Program-made: the position numbers and the translations under genes
Part shown: in pieces, positions 32,406-40,350 of the stretch
Position numbering within the stretch: position 1 is the stretch's first letter
Layout: each line of letters starts with the position of its first letter
Notes under the pieces: generated by a model
The model's input: the letters and a program-made list of their open reading frames with translations, nothing else
Databases searched by the model: none
What the model was told of the DNA's origin: nothing
Source of the DNA: Acidobacteria bacterium SCN 69-37
GTDB taxonomy: Bacteria; Acidobacteriota; Vicinamibacteria; Vicinamibacterales; SCN-69-37
NCBI GenBank assembly: GCA_001724025.1
Contig: MEDJ01000020.1
Coordinates: 62,001-126,000 of the forward strand
Length of the DNA: 64,000 nt
Direction of reading: 5' to 3'

Positions 32406-34343
32406 ATGAGCGCAACGGCGTCATCGAAAGAAACCCTCGGATTCCAGACCGAAGTCACCCAGCTCCTGCACCTGATGATTCACTCCTTGTACGGCAACAA
32501 GGAGATCTTCCTGCGTGAGCTCGTCTCGAACGCGTCGGACGCGTGCGACAAGCTCCGGTTCGAGTCCATCGCGAACAGCGCCCTCCTCGAGGCGCAGCCC
32601 GAGATGCAGATCCGGATTGCCGTCGACGCGGCCGCCCGCACGATCACCGTGTCGGACAACGGCATCGGGATGTCGCGGCAGGAGGTGATCGATCACATCG
32701 GGACAATTGCCAAGTCGGGCACGCGCGAGTTCTTCCAGCAGTTGACGGCGGATCACGCGAAGGACGCCCAGCTGATCGGCCAGTTCGGCGTCGGCTTCTA
32801 CTCGTCGTTCATCGTGGCCGACCGCGTGACGCTCGTCACGCGCCGGGCCGGGGCGCCGGTGGGCGACGGCGTGCGCTGGGAGAGCGCCGGCGACGGCAGC
32901 TACACCGTCGAGACGGTGGAGAAAGCGACGCGCGGAACCGACGTGATCCTTCATCTTCGCGAGGGCGAGGACGATCTGCTCGCCGGCCACGCGCTGCGCA
33001 CGATCCTGCGCAAGTACTCGGACCACATCACCGTGCCGATCCTCATGAAGAAGGAGGCATGGGACGCCGAGGCGCAGGCGCAGAAGACGACCGACGAGGA
33101 CGAACAGGTCAACCAGGCGTCGGCGCTCTGGGCGCGGCCGAAGGCCGAGATCTCGGATGAGCAGTATCGCGAGTTCTACAAGCACGTCGCGCACGACTTC
33201 GAGGATCCCCTGGCGTGGGCGCACGCGCGGGTGGAAGGCCGGCAGGAATACACGCAGCTGCTCTACATCCCGCAGCGCGCACCGTTCGATCTGTGGGATC
33301 GGGATCGCCGGCACGGCATCAAGCTCTACGTCCGCCGCGTGTTCATCATGGACGACGCCGAGCAGCTCGTTCCGGCCTACCTGCGCTTCGTCCGCGGCAT
33401 CGTCGATTCGGCGGATCTGCCGCTGAACGTCTCGCGCGAAATCCTGCAGCAGTCGAGTGGCGTGGCCGCCATGCAGCAGGCGTGCGTGAAGCGCGTGCTC
33501 GGCCTGCTCGAGGATCTGGCCGGAAAGGAGCCGGAGAAATACGCGACGTTCTGGAAGGAGTTCGGTCGCGTGCTCAAAGAGGGCGTGGCCGAGGACGTCC
33601 CGAACCGCGACCGGCTCGTGAAGCTGCTGCGATTCGCCTCGACGCACGAGGCGACCGAGGCCCAGACCGTCTCGCTGGCCGACTACGTCGGTCGGATGAA
33701 GGAAGGGCAGGCCGCCATCTACTACCTCACGGCCGACGGATTTGCGGCGGCTCGTCACAGCCCGCACCTCGAGCGCTTCGGCAAGCTCGGCGTCGAAGTG
33801 CTGCTCATGTATGACCGCATCGACGAATGGGTGATGTCGTCGCTGTCGGAATTCGAGGGCAAGCCGTTCACGTCCATCACACAGGGCGATCTCGACCTTG
33901 GCGCGCTCGACGAGTCGCCGGCCAGGGAAGAGGAAGAGAAGCAGGAAGGCGAGTTCAAGGACGTCGTCGCGCGCATGAAGGCGGTTCTGGCCGATCGCGC
34001 GAGCGACGTGCGGCTGACGCGACGGCTCACCGACTCGCCGGCGTGCCTGGTGAGCGAGGCGCACGGGATGAGCACGAACCTGGAGCGCATCCTCAAGTCG
34101 GCTGGCCAGTCCGTGCCGTCGCACAAGCCGGTGCTCGAGATCAACCCGGAGCACCCGGTGGTCGCGCGACTGAAGCAGGAGGCGGACGAGTCGCTGTTCG
34201 GCGACTGGAGCCACATCCTGTTCGATCAGGCCACGCTGGCCGAGGGCGGACAACTCGACGACCCGGCGGCCTTCGTCAAGCGACTCAATACCTTGACGTT
34301 GACGCTGGCCGGCGGAGCGCCGTCGAGAATCTGGACGCCGTAA
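32406..34343 (+). CDS. htpG: Molecular chaperone HtpG (Hsp90 family)
   Basis: Cytoplasmic ATP-dependent chaperone, 645 residues, standard length. The N-terminal GHKL ATPase has [17 protein letters not shown] (Asn/Asp contacts), [10 protein letters not shown] and [12 protein letters not shown]. The middle domain contains the catalytic Arg loop [10 protein letters not shown]. The C-terminal dimerisation domain starts after about residue 500. The start [16 protein letters not shown] matches the family. It has no ribosome site but a -10-like hexamer adjacent to the ATG. The stop is followed by a three-stem hairpin region that probably terminates it. Confidence 0.97.
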   Translation: MSATASSKETLGFQTEVTQLLHLMIHSLYGNKEIFLRELVSNASDACDKLRFESIANSALLEAQPEMQIRIAVDAAARTITVSDNGIGMSRQEVIDHIGTIAKSGTREFFQQLTADHAKDAQLIGQFGVGFYSSFIVADRVTLVTRRAGAPVGDGVRWESAGDGSYTVETVEKATRGTDVILHLREGEDDLLAGHALRTILRKYSDHITVPILMKKEAWDAEAQAQKTTDEDEQVNQASALWARPKAEISDEQYREFYKHVAHDFEDPLAWAHARVEGRQEYTQLLYIPQRAPFDLWDRDRRHGIKLYVRRVFIMDDAEQLVPAYLRFVRGIVDSADLPLNVSREILQQSSGVAAMQQACVKRVLGLLEDLAGKEPEKYATFWKEFGRVLKEGVAEDVPNRDRLVKLLRFASTHEATEAQTVSLADYVGRMKEGQAAIYYLTADGFAAARHSPHLERFGKLGVEVLLMYDRIDEWVMSSLSEFEGKPFTSITQGDLDLGALDESPAREEEEKQEGEFKDVVARMKAVLADRASDVRLTRRLTDSPACLVSEAHGMSTNLERILKSAGQSVPSHKPVLEINPEHPVVARLKQEADESLFGDWSHILFDQATLAEGGQLDDPAAFVKRLNTLTLTLAGGAPSRIWTP

Positions 34344-34344
34344 G

Positions 34345-34458
34345 GCAAGCCAGAAGTTCGAAGCCAGAAGCCAGGAGTTCGGGAAACTTTGAACTTCGAC
34401 GTTCGAACCTCGAAGTTCGCGGAACTTCTGGCTTCTGGCTTCCAGACTTCTGGCTTGC
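34345..34458. terminator. Three-stem palindromic structure between convergent genes
   Basis: Nested arms: 34345-34357 with 34446-34458 (13 bp, exact), 34363-34380 with 34422-34439 (18 bp, one mismatch), and 34391-34399 with 34410-34418 (9 bp, exact). The motif GCCAGAAG recurs. It begins two nt after the htpG stop and ends at the stop of the convergent phosphotransferase gene, so it is placed as a bidirectional terminator, although it has no U-tract. Confidence 0.6.
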
Positions 34459-34460
34459 AC

Positions 34461-35153
34461 TTATTGTCCTGCCCGGTGCAGGCGTCTCGTGTGGCGGACG
34501 ACTGATGTCACGAAGACGAGGGCCAGTGCCGCGGTGGCGATGAGGCCGGCGATGTCGAAGGGGGTCAGTCCCGTGCCGGCAACGTCGCGGGTCGGGCGCA
34601 GGAACAGCACGGTGTTGCCGCCAATGAGCAGGAGACGCAGTTCGGTCGGGCCGATGCCGAATGCGCTCATGTGGAACTCGCCCAGGCTGTGCGTGGCGAG
34701 ATAGACCTCGATCGAGACGAGGAGATACGTCACGAGTGCGGCCACCGCGATGCCTGGGTGGATCAGGCCCGAGAGCATCAGGCCGCCGAAAAGCCACGTC
34801 ACGCCCACCACGTCCAGCACGTGATCGACGTAGTAGCCGTAGCGCGGCCGCTGGCAGTCGCGGACGCGCGCAACGGTCCCGTCCAGGCTGTCGCCGAACC
34901 AGTTCACCATCAGGCCCGCCGACGCGATCAGCAGGCCCCACGCCGAGGCGTGGGCCAGCCAGTAGCCGGCACCGACGCCGGCCATGGCGACGAGCGCGAG
35001 CAGGGTCAGGTGATCCGGGTGGATCCACGCGGGCAGACGCCTGGCAATCCAGATCAGCACGCGCCGCTCGATGCGTGCGAGCGGATTGCGCTGAATGCGG
35101 ACGTCTGGCGTGAATCGGGGCGAAGATGCAGCGGACGGCGACGCAGTAGCCAT
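34461..35153 (-). CDS. CDP-alcohol phosphatidyltransferase family protein
   Basis: Membrane enzyme of phospholipid synthesis type, 230 residues. The diagnostic motif DSLDGTVAR followed by GYYVDHVLD gives D-x2-D-G-x2-A-R-x9-G-x3-D-x3-D, with all catalytic Asp residues present near 100-126. Several hydrophobic helices follow (about 75-225). An N-terminal segment of about 40 residues is polar and Arg-rich. It transfers a phosphatidyl or related group from a CDP-linked lipid to an alcohol; which alcohol is unknown. It is monocistronic. The upstream 228 nt are GC-rich with GGCGGC runs. Confidence 0.9.
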   Translation of the reverse strand: MATASPSAASSPRFTPDVRIQRNPLARIERRVLIWIARRLPAWIHPDHLTLLALVAMAGVGAGYWLAHASAWGLLIASAGLMVNWFGDSLDGTVARVRDCQRPRYGYYVDHVLDVVGVTWLFGGLMLSGLIHPGIAVAALVTYLLVSIEVYLATHSLGEFHMSAFGIGPTELRLLLIGGNTVLFLRPTRDVAGTGLTPFDIAGLIATAALALVFVTSVVRHTRRLHRAGQ

Positions 35154-35363
35154 CGAGTCTCTCCTGTCAGGTAATGCGCGGGAACGCCGCGCGTTGGCTC
35201 ACGGTGGAGGCCGCGGGCGGCGCGGCGGCACGGCGGCGGGGGGGCGGTTGGGCGGTACGGCTGCGGGCGGCAGGCGGCGCGGCAGCGGAGCGGCTGGCGG
35301 CTCCCGACCATCGGCTCCCGCTTCTTGGAGTCTCGCGCGTCAGCCGCGGGGGAGGCCTCGACG
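35154..35363. other. GC-rich divergent intergenic region
   Basis: 210 nt of GCGGC/GGCGG-rich low-complexity DNA between the phosphotransferase and marC genes. No gene or clear operator was seen; the only promoter-like feature is TAGAAT just before marC. Confidence 0.5.
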
Positions 35364-35369
35364 TAGAAT
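35364..35369 (+). promoter_or_regulatory. TAnnnT hexamer (TAGAAT) before marC
   Basis: Gap of 12 nt to ATG 35382, no Shine-Dalgarno. Confidence 0.4.
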
Positions 35370-35381
35370 GCCGACACGGAC

Positions 35382-35966
35382 ATGGACCTGTTCTCGTCGA
35401 TCCTGACGCTGTTCCTGATCATGGACCCGATCGGGAACATCCCGTTGTTCCTGTCCGTGCTCCGCGTCGTGCCCGCCGAGCGCCGGCGCCGCGTGCTCTT
35501 GCGGGAAATCGGCTTCGCCTACCTCGTGCTGGCGGCGTTCGTCCTGTCGGGGCGCTACATCATGCAGGTGCTGCACCTCGAGCCCGAAACCATCGGCATT
35601 GCGGGCGGCATCGTGCTGTTCCTGATCGCGTTGCGCATGGTGTTCCCGTCGCCGCAGGGCGTGATGGGCGAGACGATCGAGGGGGAGCCGTTCTTCGTGC
35701 CGCTCGCCGTGCCGCTGTTCGCCGGGCCGTCGACGCTGGCGGCGCTCCTGCTCCTGGAACAGGCCGCGGTGCCGCAGACCGGCGGTCTCTTCCTGGCCGT
35801 CACCATCGCGTGGGCCGCGAGCGGCCTCATCCTGCTCGGGTCGACCTTCTTCTATCGCGTGCTGGGCGAGCGCGGGTTGGCGGCGCTCGAGCGGCTGATG
35901 GGGATGATCCTCGTCATGGTGGCCGTGCAGATGGCGATTGACGGCATCCGTCGTGTGCTCGCATGA
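35382..35966 (+). CDS. MarC-family integral membrane protein
   Basis: 194 residues, six predicted membrane helices, typical MarC/UPF0056 length. Family motifs are visible: LFLIMDPIGNIPLFL at the start, GGIVLFLIALRMVF and PLAVPLFAGPSTLAALLLL in the centre, LERLMGMILVMVAVQMAIDGI at the end. The function of the family is not established; it was once linked to multiple antibiotic resistance. It overlaps the Smr gene by ATGA, indicating a two-gene operon. Confidence 0.9.
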   Translation: MDLFSSILTLFLIMDPIGNIPLFLSVLRVVPAERRRRVLLREIGFAYLVLAAFVLSGRYIMQVLHLEPETIGIAGGIVLFLIALRMVFPSPQGVMGETIEGEPFFVPLAVPLFAGPSTLAALLLLEQAAVPQTGGLFLAVTIAWAASGLILLGSTFFYRVLGERGLAALERLMGMILVMVAVQMAIDGIRRVLA

Positions 35967-36412
35967 CCAGCCTCGTCGTCGGCGACCAGGTGCAGACGCC
36001 GCTTGGCAAGGCCGTGGTGGCCGAGATCCGGCGCGGGGGTCGGGTCGTCGTGACCATCGGCAATCGCCACGTCGTGCTGGCCCAGGCGGATGTGGTGCAA
36101 CTGCAGCCGCGGGTCGGCCGCGCGCGCCGGGCGTCGGAGGGGGCGCGCCGTGAGGCGGAGGTCCCACCAGACGAGGGGGCCGGGATGGCCGCGATCGACC
36201 TGCACGGTTGTACCGTGGAGGACGCGCTGGAGCGGACGATGGCGGCGATCGATGCGGCGCTGCGGGACGGGTGGACGGGCATGCGGATCATTCACGGACG
36301 TCATGGCGGTCGTATCCGCGCAGCGGTCCATGCGCGCCTCCGCCAATTGCCGCCCGTCCGCCGGTTTCATCTCGATCCCGCGAACCCAGGCGTGACGATT
36401 GTCGAGTGGTGA
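35963..36412 (+). CDS. Smr-domain protein (MutS2 C-terminal-like)
   Basis: 149 residues. The N-terminal 50 residues form a small beta domain resembling the KOW-like segment of MutS2 (VGDQVQTPLGKAVVAEIR, then VVVTIGNRHVVLAQADV). After a charged linker the Smr domain begins with AIDLHGCTVEDALE and continues to IIHGRHGGRIRAAVHARL. The canonical HGxGxG-type loop is altered to HGRHGG. Smr domains nick or bind branched DNA or RNA; this stand-alone form looks like the MutS2 tail without its ATPase. It is coupled to marC by ATGA. Confidence 0.85.
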   Translation: MTSLVVGDQVQTPLGKAVVAEIRRGGRVVVTIGNRHVVLAQADVVQLQPRVGRARRASEGARREAEVPPDEGAGMAAIDLHGCTVEDALERTMAAIDAALRDGWTGMRIIHGRHGGRIRAAVHARLRQLPPVRRFHLDPANPGVTIVEW

Positions 36413-36449
36413 GTCCGGCTCCGGACGTGCCCCGATCGTGGAAGGACAC

Positions 36450-37124
36450 ATGGCGACGACGTCGACGTATCAGGTGACCGTTGGCGACGAAACGACGATC
36501 ATCGTCCGGGACCAGGCCGTGGGATCGACGACGGGCGTCGTCTTCGTCTGCGCGCACGGCGCCGGCGGCCACCGGGACGACGCGTCGGTCGGAGCTGTCA
36601 CGGCGGCGCTGCGTGACAGGGGCATCGACACGGTCCGCTTCGACTTCCTCTATCGTGCGCAGGGGCGGCGCTTTCCAGATCCAATGCCGCGGCTGCTCGC
36701 GTGTCACCGCGCCGTGCTCGAGCGCGTGCGTGAGACCCTCGCGCCACGGCTGCTGATCATCGGCGGGCGATCGATGGGCGGCCGTGTCGCGTCGATGCTG
36801 GCGGCGGACGGCGAGCCCTGCAACGGCCTGTTGCTGCTCGCGTATCCACTGCACCCGCCGGGCCGGCCGGGGCAGCAGCGTGTCGACCACCTGGCGCGCA
36901 TCCCGGTGCCGACGATCGCCTTCAGCGGCACCCGCGACCCTTTCTGCACACCGGCGCTGATGACGCGGGCGGTGGCTCCGCTCGGCGCGCGCTGGCACAT
37001 GCACTGGATCGAGGGCGCCGATCACGACTTCCATGTGCTGAAACGATCGGGCCGCACCAACGACGACGTGTTGCGGGAAGTCGGTGATGCGGCCGCGGAA
37101 TGGGTGCAGACGCTGGGGGCTTGA
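36450..37124 (+). CDS. Alpha/beta-hydrolase (KANL3/Tex30-like)
   Basis: 224 residues, cytoplasmic. Catalytic elements visible: oxyanion loop AHGAGGHRDD, nucleophile elbow GGRSMGGRVAS, acid Asp in GTRDPFCTP and His in GADHDFH. This matches the KANL3/Tex30 or dienelactone-hydrolase-like branch. GGAAGGA lies 5 nt before ATG 36450, so an upstream in-frame start is rejected. The substrate is unknown. Confidence 0.88.
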   Translation: MATTSTYQVTVGDETTIIVRDQAVGSTTGVVFVCAHGAGGHRDDASVGAVTAALRDRGIDTVRFDFLYRAQGRRFPDPMPRLLACHRAVLERVRETLAPRLLIIGGRSMGGRVASMLAADGEPCNGLLLLAYPLHPPGRPGQQRVDHLARIPVPTIAFSGTRDPFCTPALMTRAVAPLGARWHMHWIEGADHDFHVLKRSGRTNDDVLREVGDAAAEWVQTLGA

Positions 37125-37169
37125 CGCGGACCGGGGGCGGACGCGGCTGCGCGGCTGCACGGCTGCTCT

Positions 37170-37197
37170 TCGGAGCCCCGGGGCTTCAGCCCCGGGG
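37170..37197 (-). repeat. Palindromic repeat P1, GGGG type, copy 10
   Basis: TCGGAG then CCCCGGGGCT-TC-AGCCCCGGGG, directly in the gap between the convergent hydrolase and nfo genes. Confidence 0.85.
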
Positions 37198-37201
37198 GAC
37201 C

Positions 37202-38110
37202 TCAGCGCGCGCTGGCACCGTGCGCGTCGCTCGGAAGACCACGCAGCCGCCGCAGCGTGTCGAGGTTCTTCATATCGAGGGGATCGAGGACGACGGCGTT
37301 GGGCTTGCCGGCGTCCTTCGACTTCGCGGTTTCGAGGATCAGCGGCAGGCCGTCGAAGCGTGGATCGGTGGCCAGGCGTGCGAACGCAGCCTCGCCGACA
37401 TACCCTTCGCCGATGTGTTCGTGGCGATCCACGCGGCTGCCGCACGGCTTCTTCGAGTCGTTGGCGTGCACGACCCGCAGGCGATCGAAGCCGATGTGCC
37501 GATCGAAATCCGCGAACGTGGCGGCGAATCCGGTCTCGGATGCGATGTCATAACCGGCCGCGAGCAGGTGACACGTGTCGAGGCACACACCGACGCTGTC
37601 GGTGCCGTCGAGACGCGCGATGATGCCCGAGAGGTGCTCGAACCGGTAGCCGATCGTCCGGCCCTGTCCGGCTGTGTGCTCGAGCAGCAGCCGCGTCTGC
37701 ATGCCGGGGCGCGCGCCGAGCGTCTCGCGGATCGCGTCGGCCACCAGCGTCAGGGCGTCGTCTTCCGTGCCTGATGTACAGGTGCCGGGGTGGAGGACGA
37801 CGCCGGTCAGGCCGAGCGCATCGGCGCGATCGAGTTCGTCGGCCAGGGCGGCCATCGATTGCGCGCGCAGCGCCGGATCGGTGGTGGCCAGGTTGATCAG
37901 ATAGCTGGCGTGCGAGACGACGGGAGCGAGACCGCTGGCGTCGACCGCCGCGCGGAACTGCCGGATGTCGTCGTCTGCGAGCGGCTTCGCGCGCCATTGA
38001 CTGGCGTTCTTCGTGAAGATCTGGAGCGTATCGCAGCCGTGGAGCACCGCGCGATCGACAGCGCGCGAGAGCCCCCCGGCCACGGACATGTGAGCACCGA
38101 TGCGGATCAT
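37202..38110 (-). CDS. nfo: Endonuclease IV (deoxyribonuclease IV)
   Basis: Apurinic/apyrimidinic endonuclease of base-excision repair, 302 residues. The tri-zinc site motifs of Nfo are all present: IGAHMSVAGGL, VLHPGTCTSG, LLEHTAGQG, CLDTCHLLAAGYD and VVHANDSKKPCGSRVDRHEHIGEG, followed by ILETAK. ATG 38110 is chosen because it gives the conserved start MIRIGAHMS; the frame extends seven codons further. No ribosome site is present, but TACCCT lies 6 nt before the ATG. Confidence 0.96.
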   Translation of the reverse strand: MIRIGAHMSVAGGLSRAVDRAVLHGCDTLQIFTKNASQWRAKPLADDDIRQFRAAVDASGLAPVVSHASYLINLATTDPALRAQSMAALADELDRADALGLTGVVLHPGTCTSGTEDDALTLVADAIRETLGARPGMQTRLLLEHTAGQGRTIGYRFEHLSGIIARLDGTDSVGVCLDTCHLLAAGYDIASETGFAATFADFDRHIGFDRLRVVHANDSKKPCGSRVDRHEHIGEGYVGEAAFARLATDPRFDGLPLILETAKSKDAGKPNAVVLDPLDMKNLDTLRRLRGLPSDAHGASAR

Positions 38111-38116
38111 GAGAGA

Positions 38117-38122
38117 AGGGTA
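38117..38122 (-). promoter_or_regulatory. TAnnnT hexamer (TACCCT) before nfo
   Basis: Gap of 6 nt to the ATG and no ribosome site. Confidence 0.35.
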
Positions 38123-38165
38123 CAAGGCCACGGGACCTCGGGGCTATGGTGAGACGAGGACACAC

Positions 38166-38213
38166 GGCTACGCGGCTACGCGGCTACGCGGCTACAAGGC
38201 CACAAGGCCACGG
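38166..38213. repeat. Octanucleotide tandem array (GCTACGCG/GCCACAAG)
   Basis: Units in 8-nt register from 38167: GCTACGCG three times, GCTACAAG, GCCACAAG, then GCCACGG. A shorter stretch of the same type starts at 38121. It directly abuts palindromic repeat copy 11. Confidence 0.8.
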
Positions 38214-38218
38214 ACTTG

Positions 38219-38246
38219 TCGGAGCCCCGGGGCTTCAGCCCCGGGG
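38219..38246 (-). repeat. Palindromic repeat P1, GGGG type, copy 11
   Basis: TCGGAG then CCCCGGGGCT-TC-AGCCCCGGGG, in the divergent nfo/rlmN gap. Confidence 0.85.
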
Positions 38247-38259
38247 AACAGCGAGTGCT

Positions 38260-38287
38260 CCCCGAGGCTTCAGCCTCGGGGCTCCGA
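38260..38287 (+). repeat. Palindromic repeat P1, loop-inverted copy 12
   Basis: CCCCGAGGCT-TC-AGCCTCGGGG then CTCCGA. Unlike every other copy with a right-hand CTCCGA flank, the loop is TC instead of GA, so the palindrome core is inverted relative to its flank. Confidence 0.8.
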
Positions 38288-38332
38288 AGAGCATGGGGGC
38301 GCGTCGAAGATCGTCTTCGAGCGCTGAGGCGT

Positions 38333-38356
38333 GCCACGAGGCCACCAGGCTACGCG
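38333..38356. repeat. Octanucleotide tandem array (three units)
   Basis: GCCACGAG, GCCACCAG, GCTACGCG in 8-nt register, 56 nt before the rlmN start. The surrounding stretch 38111-38411 carries only repeats and a promoter-like hexamer. Confidence 0.65.
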
Positions 38357-38397
38357 GCTTCGACGATCGCCTCGGGCTCCGGAGCGGGTCGATGCCA

Positions 38398-38403
38398 TAT
38401 TCT
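38398..38403 (+). promoter_or_regulatory. TAnnnT hexamer (TATTCT) before rlmN
   Basis: Gap of 8 nt to ATG 38412, no Shine-Dalgarno. Confidence 0.4.
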
Positions 38404-38411
38404 CTAAGCCG

Positions 38412-39491
38412 ATGATGACGGTTGCCGATCTGTCGTTCGCCGAGACGGAGCGCGCGCTGGCGGAGGCCGGCGTGCGGCCCGTGCACGCGGCGGCGCTCTG
38501 GCGCGTGTGGTACGGCGCGGGTGCGGTGGCTGACCTGCCGGCGCCCGCGCGGCGATGGCTGGACCAGCATGTCGCAGCCGAGGCGCTGCCGACGCTCGAC
38601 GTGGCGGATCGATCGGTCAGCACCGACGGCCGCACCGAGAAGTTCCTGCTGCGCCTGCACGACGGCCAGGCCATCGAGACGGTCATCATGGGCTACCCGG
38701 GCCGGTTCACAGCCTGCCTCAGCACCCAGGCGGGGTGCGCGATGGGCTGCGTCTTCTGCGCCACCGGGCAGATGGGATTTGCCCGGCACCTGACGCCGGG
38801 CGAGATCGTGGCGCAGGTGCAGCACGTGCGCCGCGTGCTGGCGGCGCGCGGCGAGCGCGTGCGCAACCTGGTCCTGATGGGGATGGGCGAGCCGCTGCAC
38901 AACTACGACGCGGTCATGAAGGCGCTCGCGATCATCGGTGACCCACGCGGTCCGGGCATCGGCCCGTCGCGGATCACCGTCAACACGGTCGGCGTCGTCC
39001 CGGGCATCCTGCGGATGGCAGAGGAGCATCGTCCCTACCATCTCGGCGTGAGCCTGCACGGGAGCACGGAGGGCGAACGCGCGCAGCTCGTGCCCGTCAG
39101 CGCGCGCTGGCCGCTGGGGGATGTGCTCGATGCCTGTCGCGTCTACAGCGGTCGCACGGGACGTCGCGTGTTCTTCGCGTGGACGCTCATTGCCGGCGTC
39201 AACGACACGGTGGCGCACGCGCGCCGGCTGGCCGACCGGCTCGCGGGCATCGACGCACACGTGAACCTGATTCACCTGAATCCCACAGCGGGATTCGATG
39301 GGACGGGCACCTCTGTCGCCGCGGCCGATGCGTTCAGGGGCGCGCTGCGGGCCGCCGGACTTCCGTGCACGATCCGCCAACGGCGCGGGATCGACGTGGC
39401 CGCCGGCTGCGGTCAACTCGAGGCCGAACGGGTGAGACGTGCGCGCCGCCCGACAGCCGACCCTGCCGCGCTCGATTACCCGATCCGATAG
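38412..39491 (+). CDS. rlmN: 23S rRNA (adenine2503-C2)-methyltransferase RlmN
   Basis: Radical-SAM enzyme that methylates A2503 of 23S rRNA, and probably A37 of some tRNAs. 359 residues. The CxxxCxxC cluster motif is Cys109, Cys113, Cys116 (CAMGCVFC); the second catalytic cysteine is in VAAGCGQL near the C-terminus. MGMGEPLHNYD and LGVSLHGSTEGERAQLVP are standard RlmN motifs. ATG 38412 is chosen from protein homology; upstream codons derive from repeats. It ends in a 16-nt tail-to-tail overlap with the GNAT gene. Confidence 0.95.
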   Translation: MMTVADLSFAETERALAEAGVRPVHAAALWRVWYGAGAVADLPAPARRWLDQHVAAEALPTLDVADRSVSTDGRTEKFLLRLHDGQAIETVIMGYPGRFTACLSTQAGCAMGCVFCATGQMGFARHLTPGEIVAQVQHVRRVLAARGERVRNLVLMGMGEPLHNYDAVMKALAIIGDPRGPGIGPSRITVNTVGVVPGILRMAEEHRPYHLGVSLHGSTEGERAQLVPVSARWPLGDVLDACRVYSGRTGRRVFFAWTLIAGVNDTVAHARRLADRLAGIDAHVNLIHLNPTAGFDGTGTSVAAADAFRGALRAAGLPCTIRQRRGIDVAAGCGQLEAERVRRARRPTADPAALDYPIR

Positions 39492-40264
39492 CCGAGCGAC
39501 GGCTGCGTCGCGGCCTCGAACCCCAGGTGCTCGAGCATGATCCGGCTCTCGGGCGGCGGCCTGACGACGCCGGTGTCGTAGCCGTGGGTCCGGGCGACCA
39601 GCAGCGGGGTCAGCACGAGCGCCGTGCCGATGCCACGACCGCGGAACTGCGGCGCGACGGCCAGCGAATACAGTCCGGCCGCGCGCTGGCCGAGGAACAT
39701 CTCGGCCACGCCCGCCGGTTCACCATCGATGCGGGCCAGGTAGTGGTGCAGGGGATGACGCGCCGCGAACCCGAGGCTGGCATAGAGGTGGCCGCGCGGG
39801 AATCGGGCGTCTCCCGAGGTGGTGGTCCAGATGTCGAGCCAGGCATCGAGTTCGTCTGGCGTCGTGACGCGGTCGACGGTGAGCCCGGGGAACCGCGACA
39901 TCTCGCGCGCCAGGCCGGGCAGGTGCGCGCCCATGCAGAGCCCCTCGGGCACCGGCTGGCAGCCCAGGGCTTCGAGCCGCGCGCCGAGGTCGGCGGGTTC
40001 GGTGGCCGCGTCGATCCGCCAGATGGCCGGCAGCGCCTGGAAGCGGAACTGTTCGACGAGGAACGGCACCTGGATGTCGGCGGCGGCCGGTGACAGCCGC
40101 GTCCACAGCACGCCGTTGTAGGTCTCGTGATCGACGCCCGTCACGACCCACGTGAGGTCTGTGGCGCGCTGGCTCGTGGCGCCCGATGCGGTGCCGAGGT
40201 ACGCGACCATCTCGGCTTCGTTTTCCGCCGCCAGTTCGGACCAGCGGGTAATCGTGGTGGTCAT
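39476..40264 (-). CDS. GNAT-family N-acetyltransferase
   Basis: 262 residues. The C-terminal GNAT domain (about 130-255) has LYSLAVAPQFRGRGIGTALVL and the late EHLGFEAATQPSLGY. The N-terminal 120 residues are a diverged, probably non-catalytic GNAT-like half, giving a two-domain protein. AAGGGGG just upstream marks ATG 40264; the frame stays open beyond it. It is divergent from the livJ-like gene. Substrate unknown. Confidence 0.82.
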   Translation of the reverse strand: MTTTITRWSELAAENEAEMVAYLGTASGATSQRATDLTWVVTGVDHETYNGVLWTRLSPAAADIQVPFLVEQFRFQALPAIWRIDAATEPADLGARLEALGCQPVPEGLCMGAHLPGLAREMSRFPGLTVDRVTTPDELDAWLDIWTTTSGDARFPRGHLYASLGFAARHPLHHYLARIDGEPAGVAEMFLGQRAAGLYSLAVAPQFRGRGIGTALVLTPLLVARTHGYDTGVVRPPPESRIMLEHLGFEAATQPSLGYRIG

Positions 40265-40350
40265 GCCCCCTTCATCGATAACACAGTTTGGCGTGGGATG
40301 CCGGGCGTTTGTCGCTCGTTTCATGGATTTTGCGGATAGGAGGCGATAAA

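Noticed and set aside
34391-34418. tRNA-like GTTCGAAC segment
   Set aside because: It is part of the inner stem of the three-stem palindrome; no acceptor or anticodon arms can be built.
38121-38213. Possible CRISPR array
   Set aside because: Units are only 8 nt long, directly adjoining and without spacers, and no cas genes are nearby.
40288-40310. Sigma-54 promoter upstream of the liv operon
   Set aside because: A TGGC-like -24 is present, but the GC of the -12 element is at the wrong distance.
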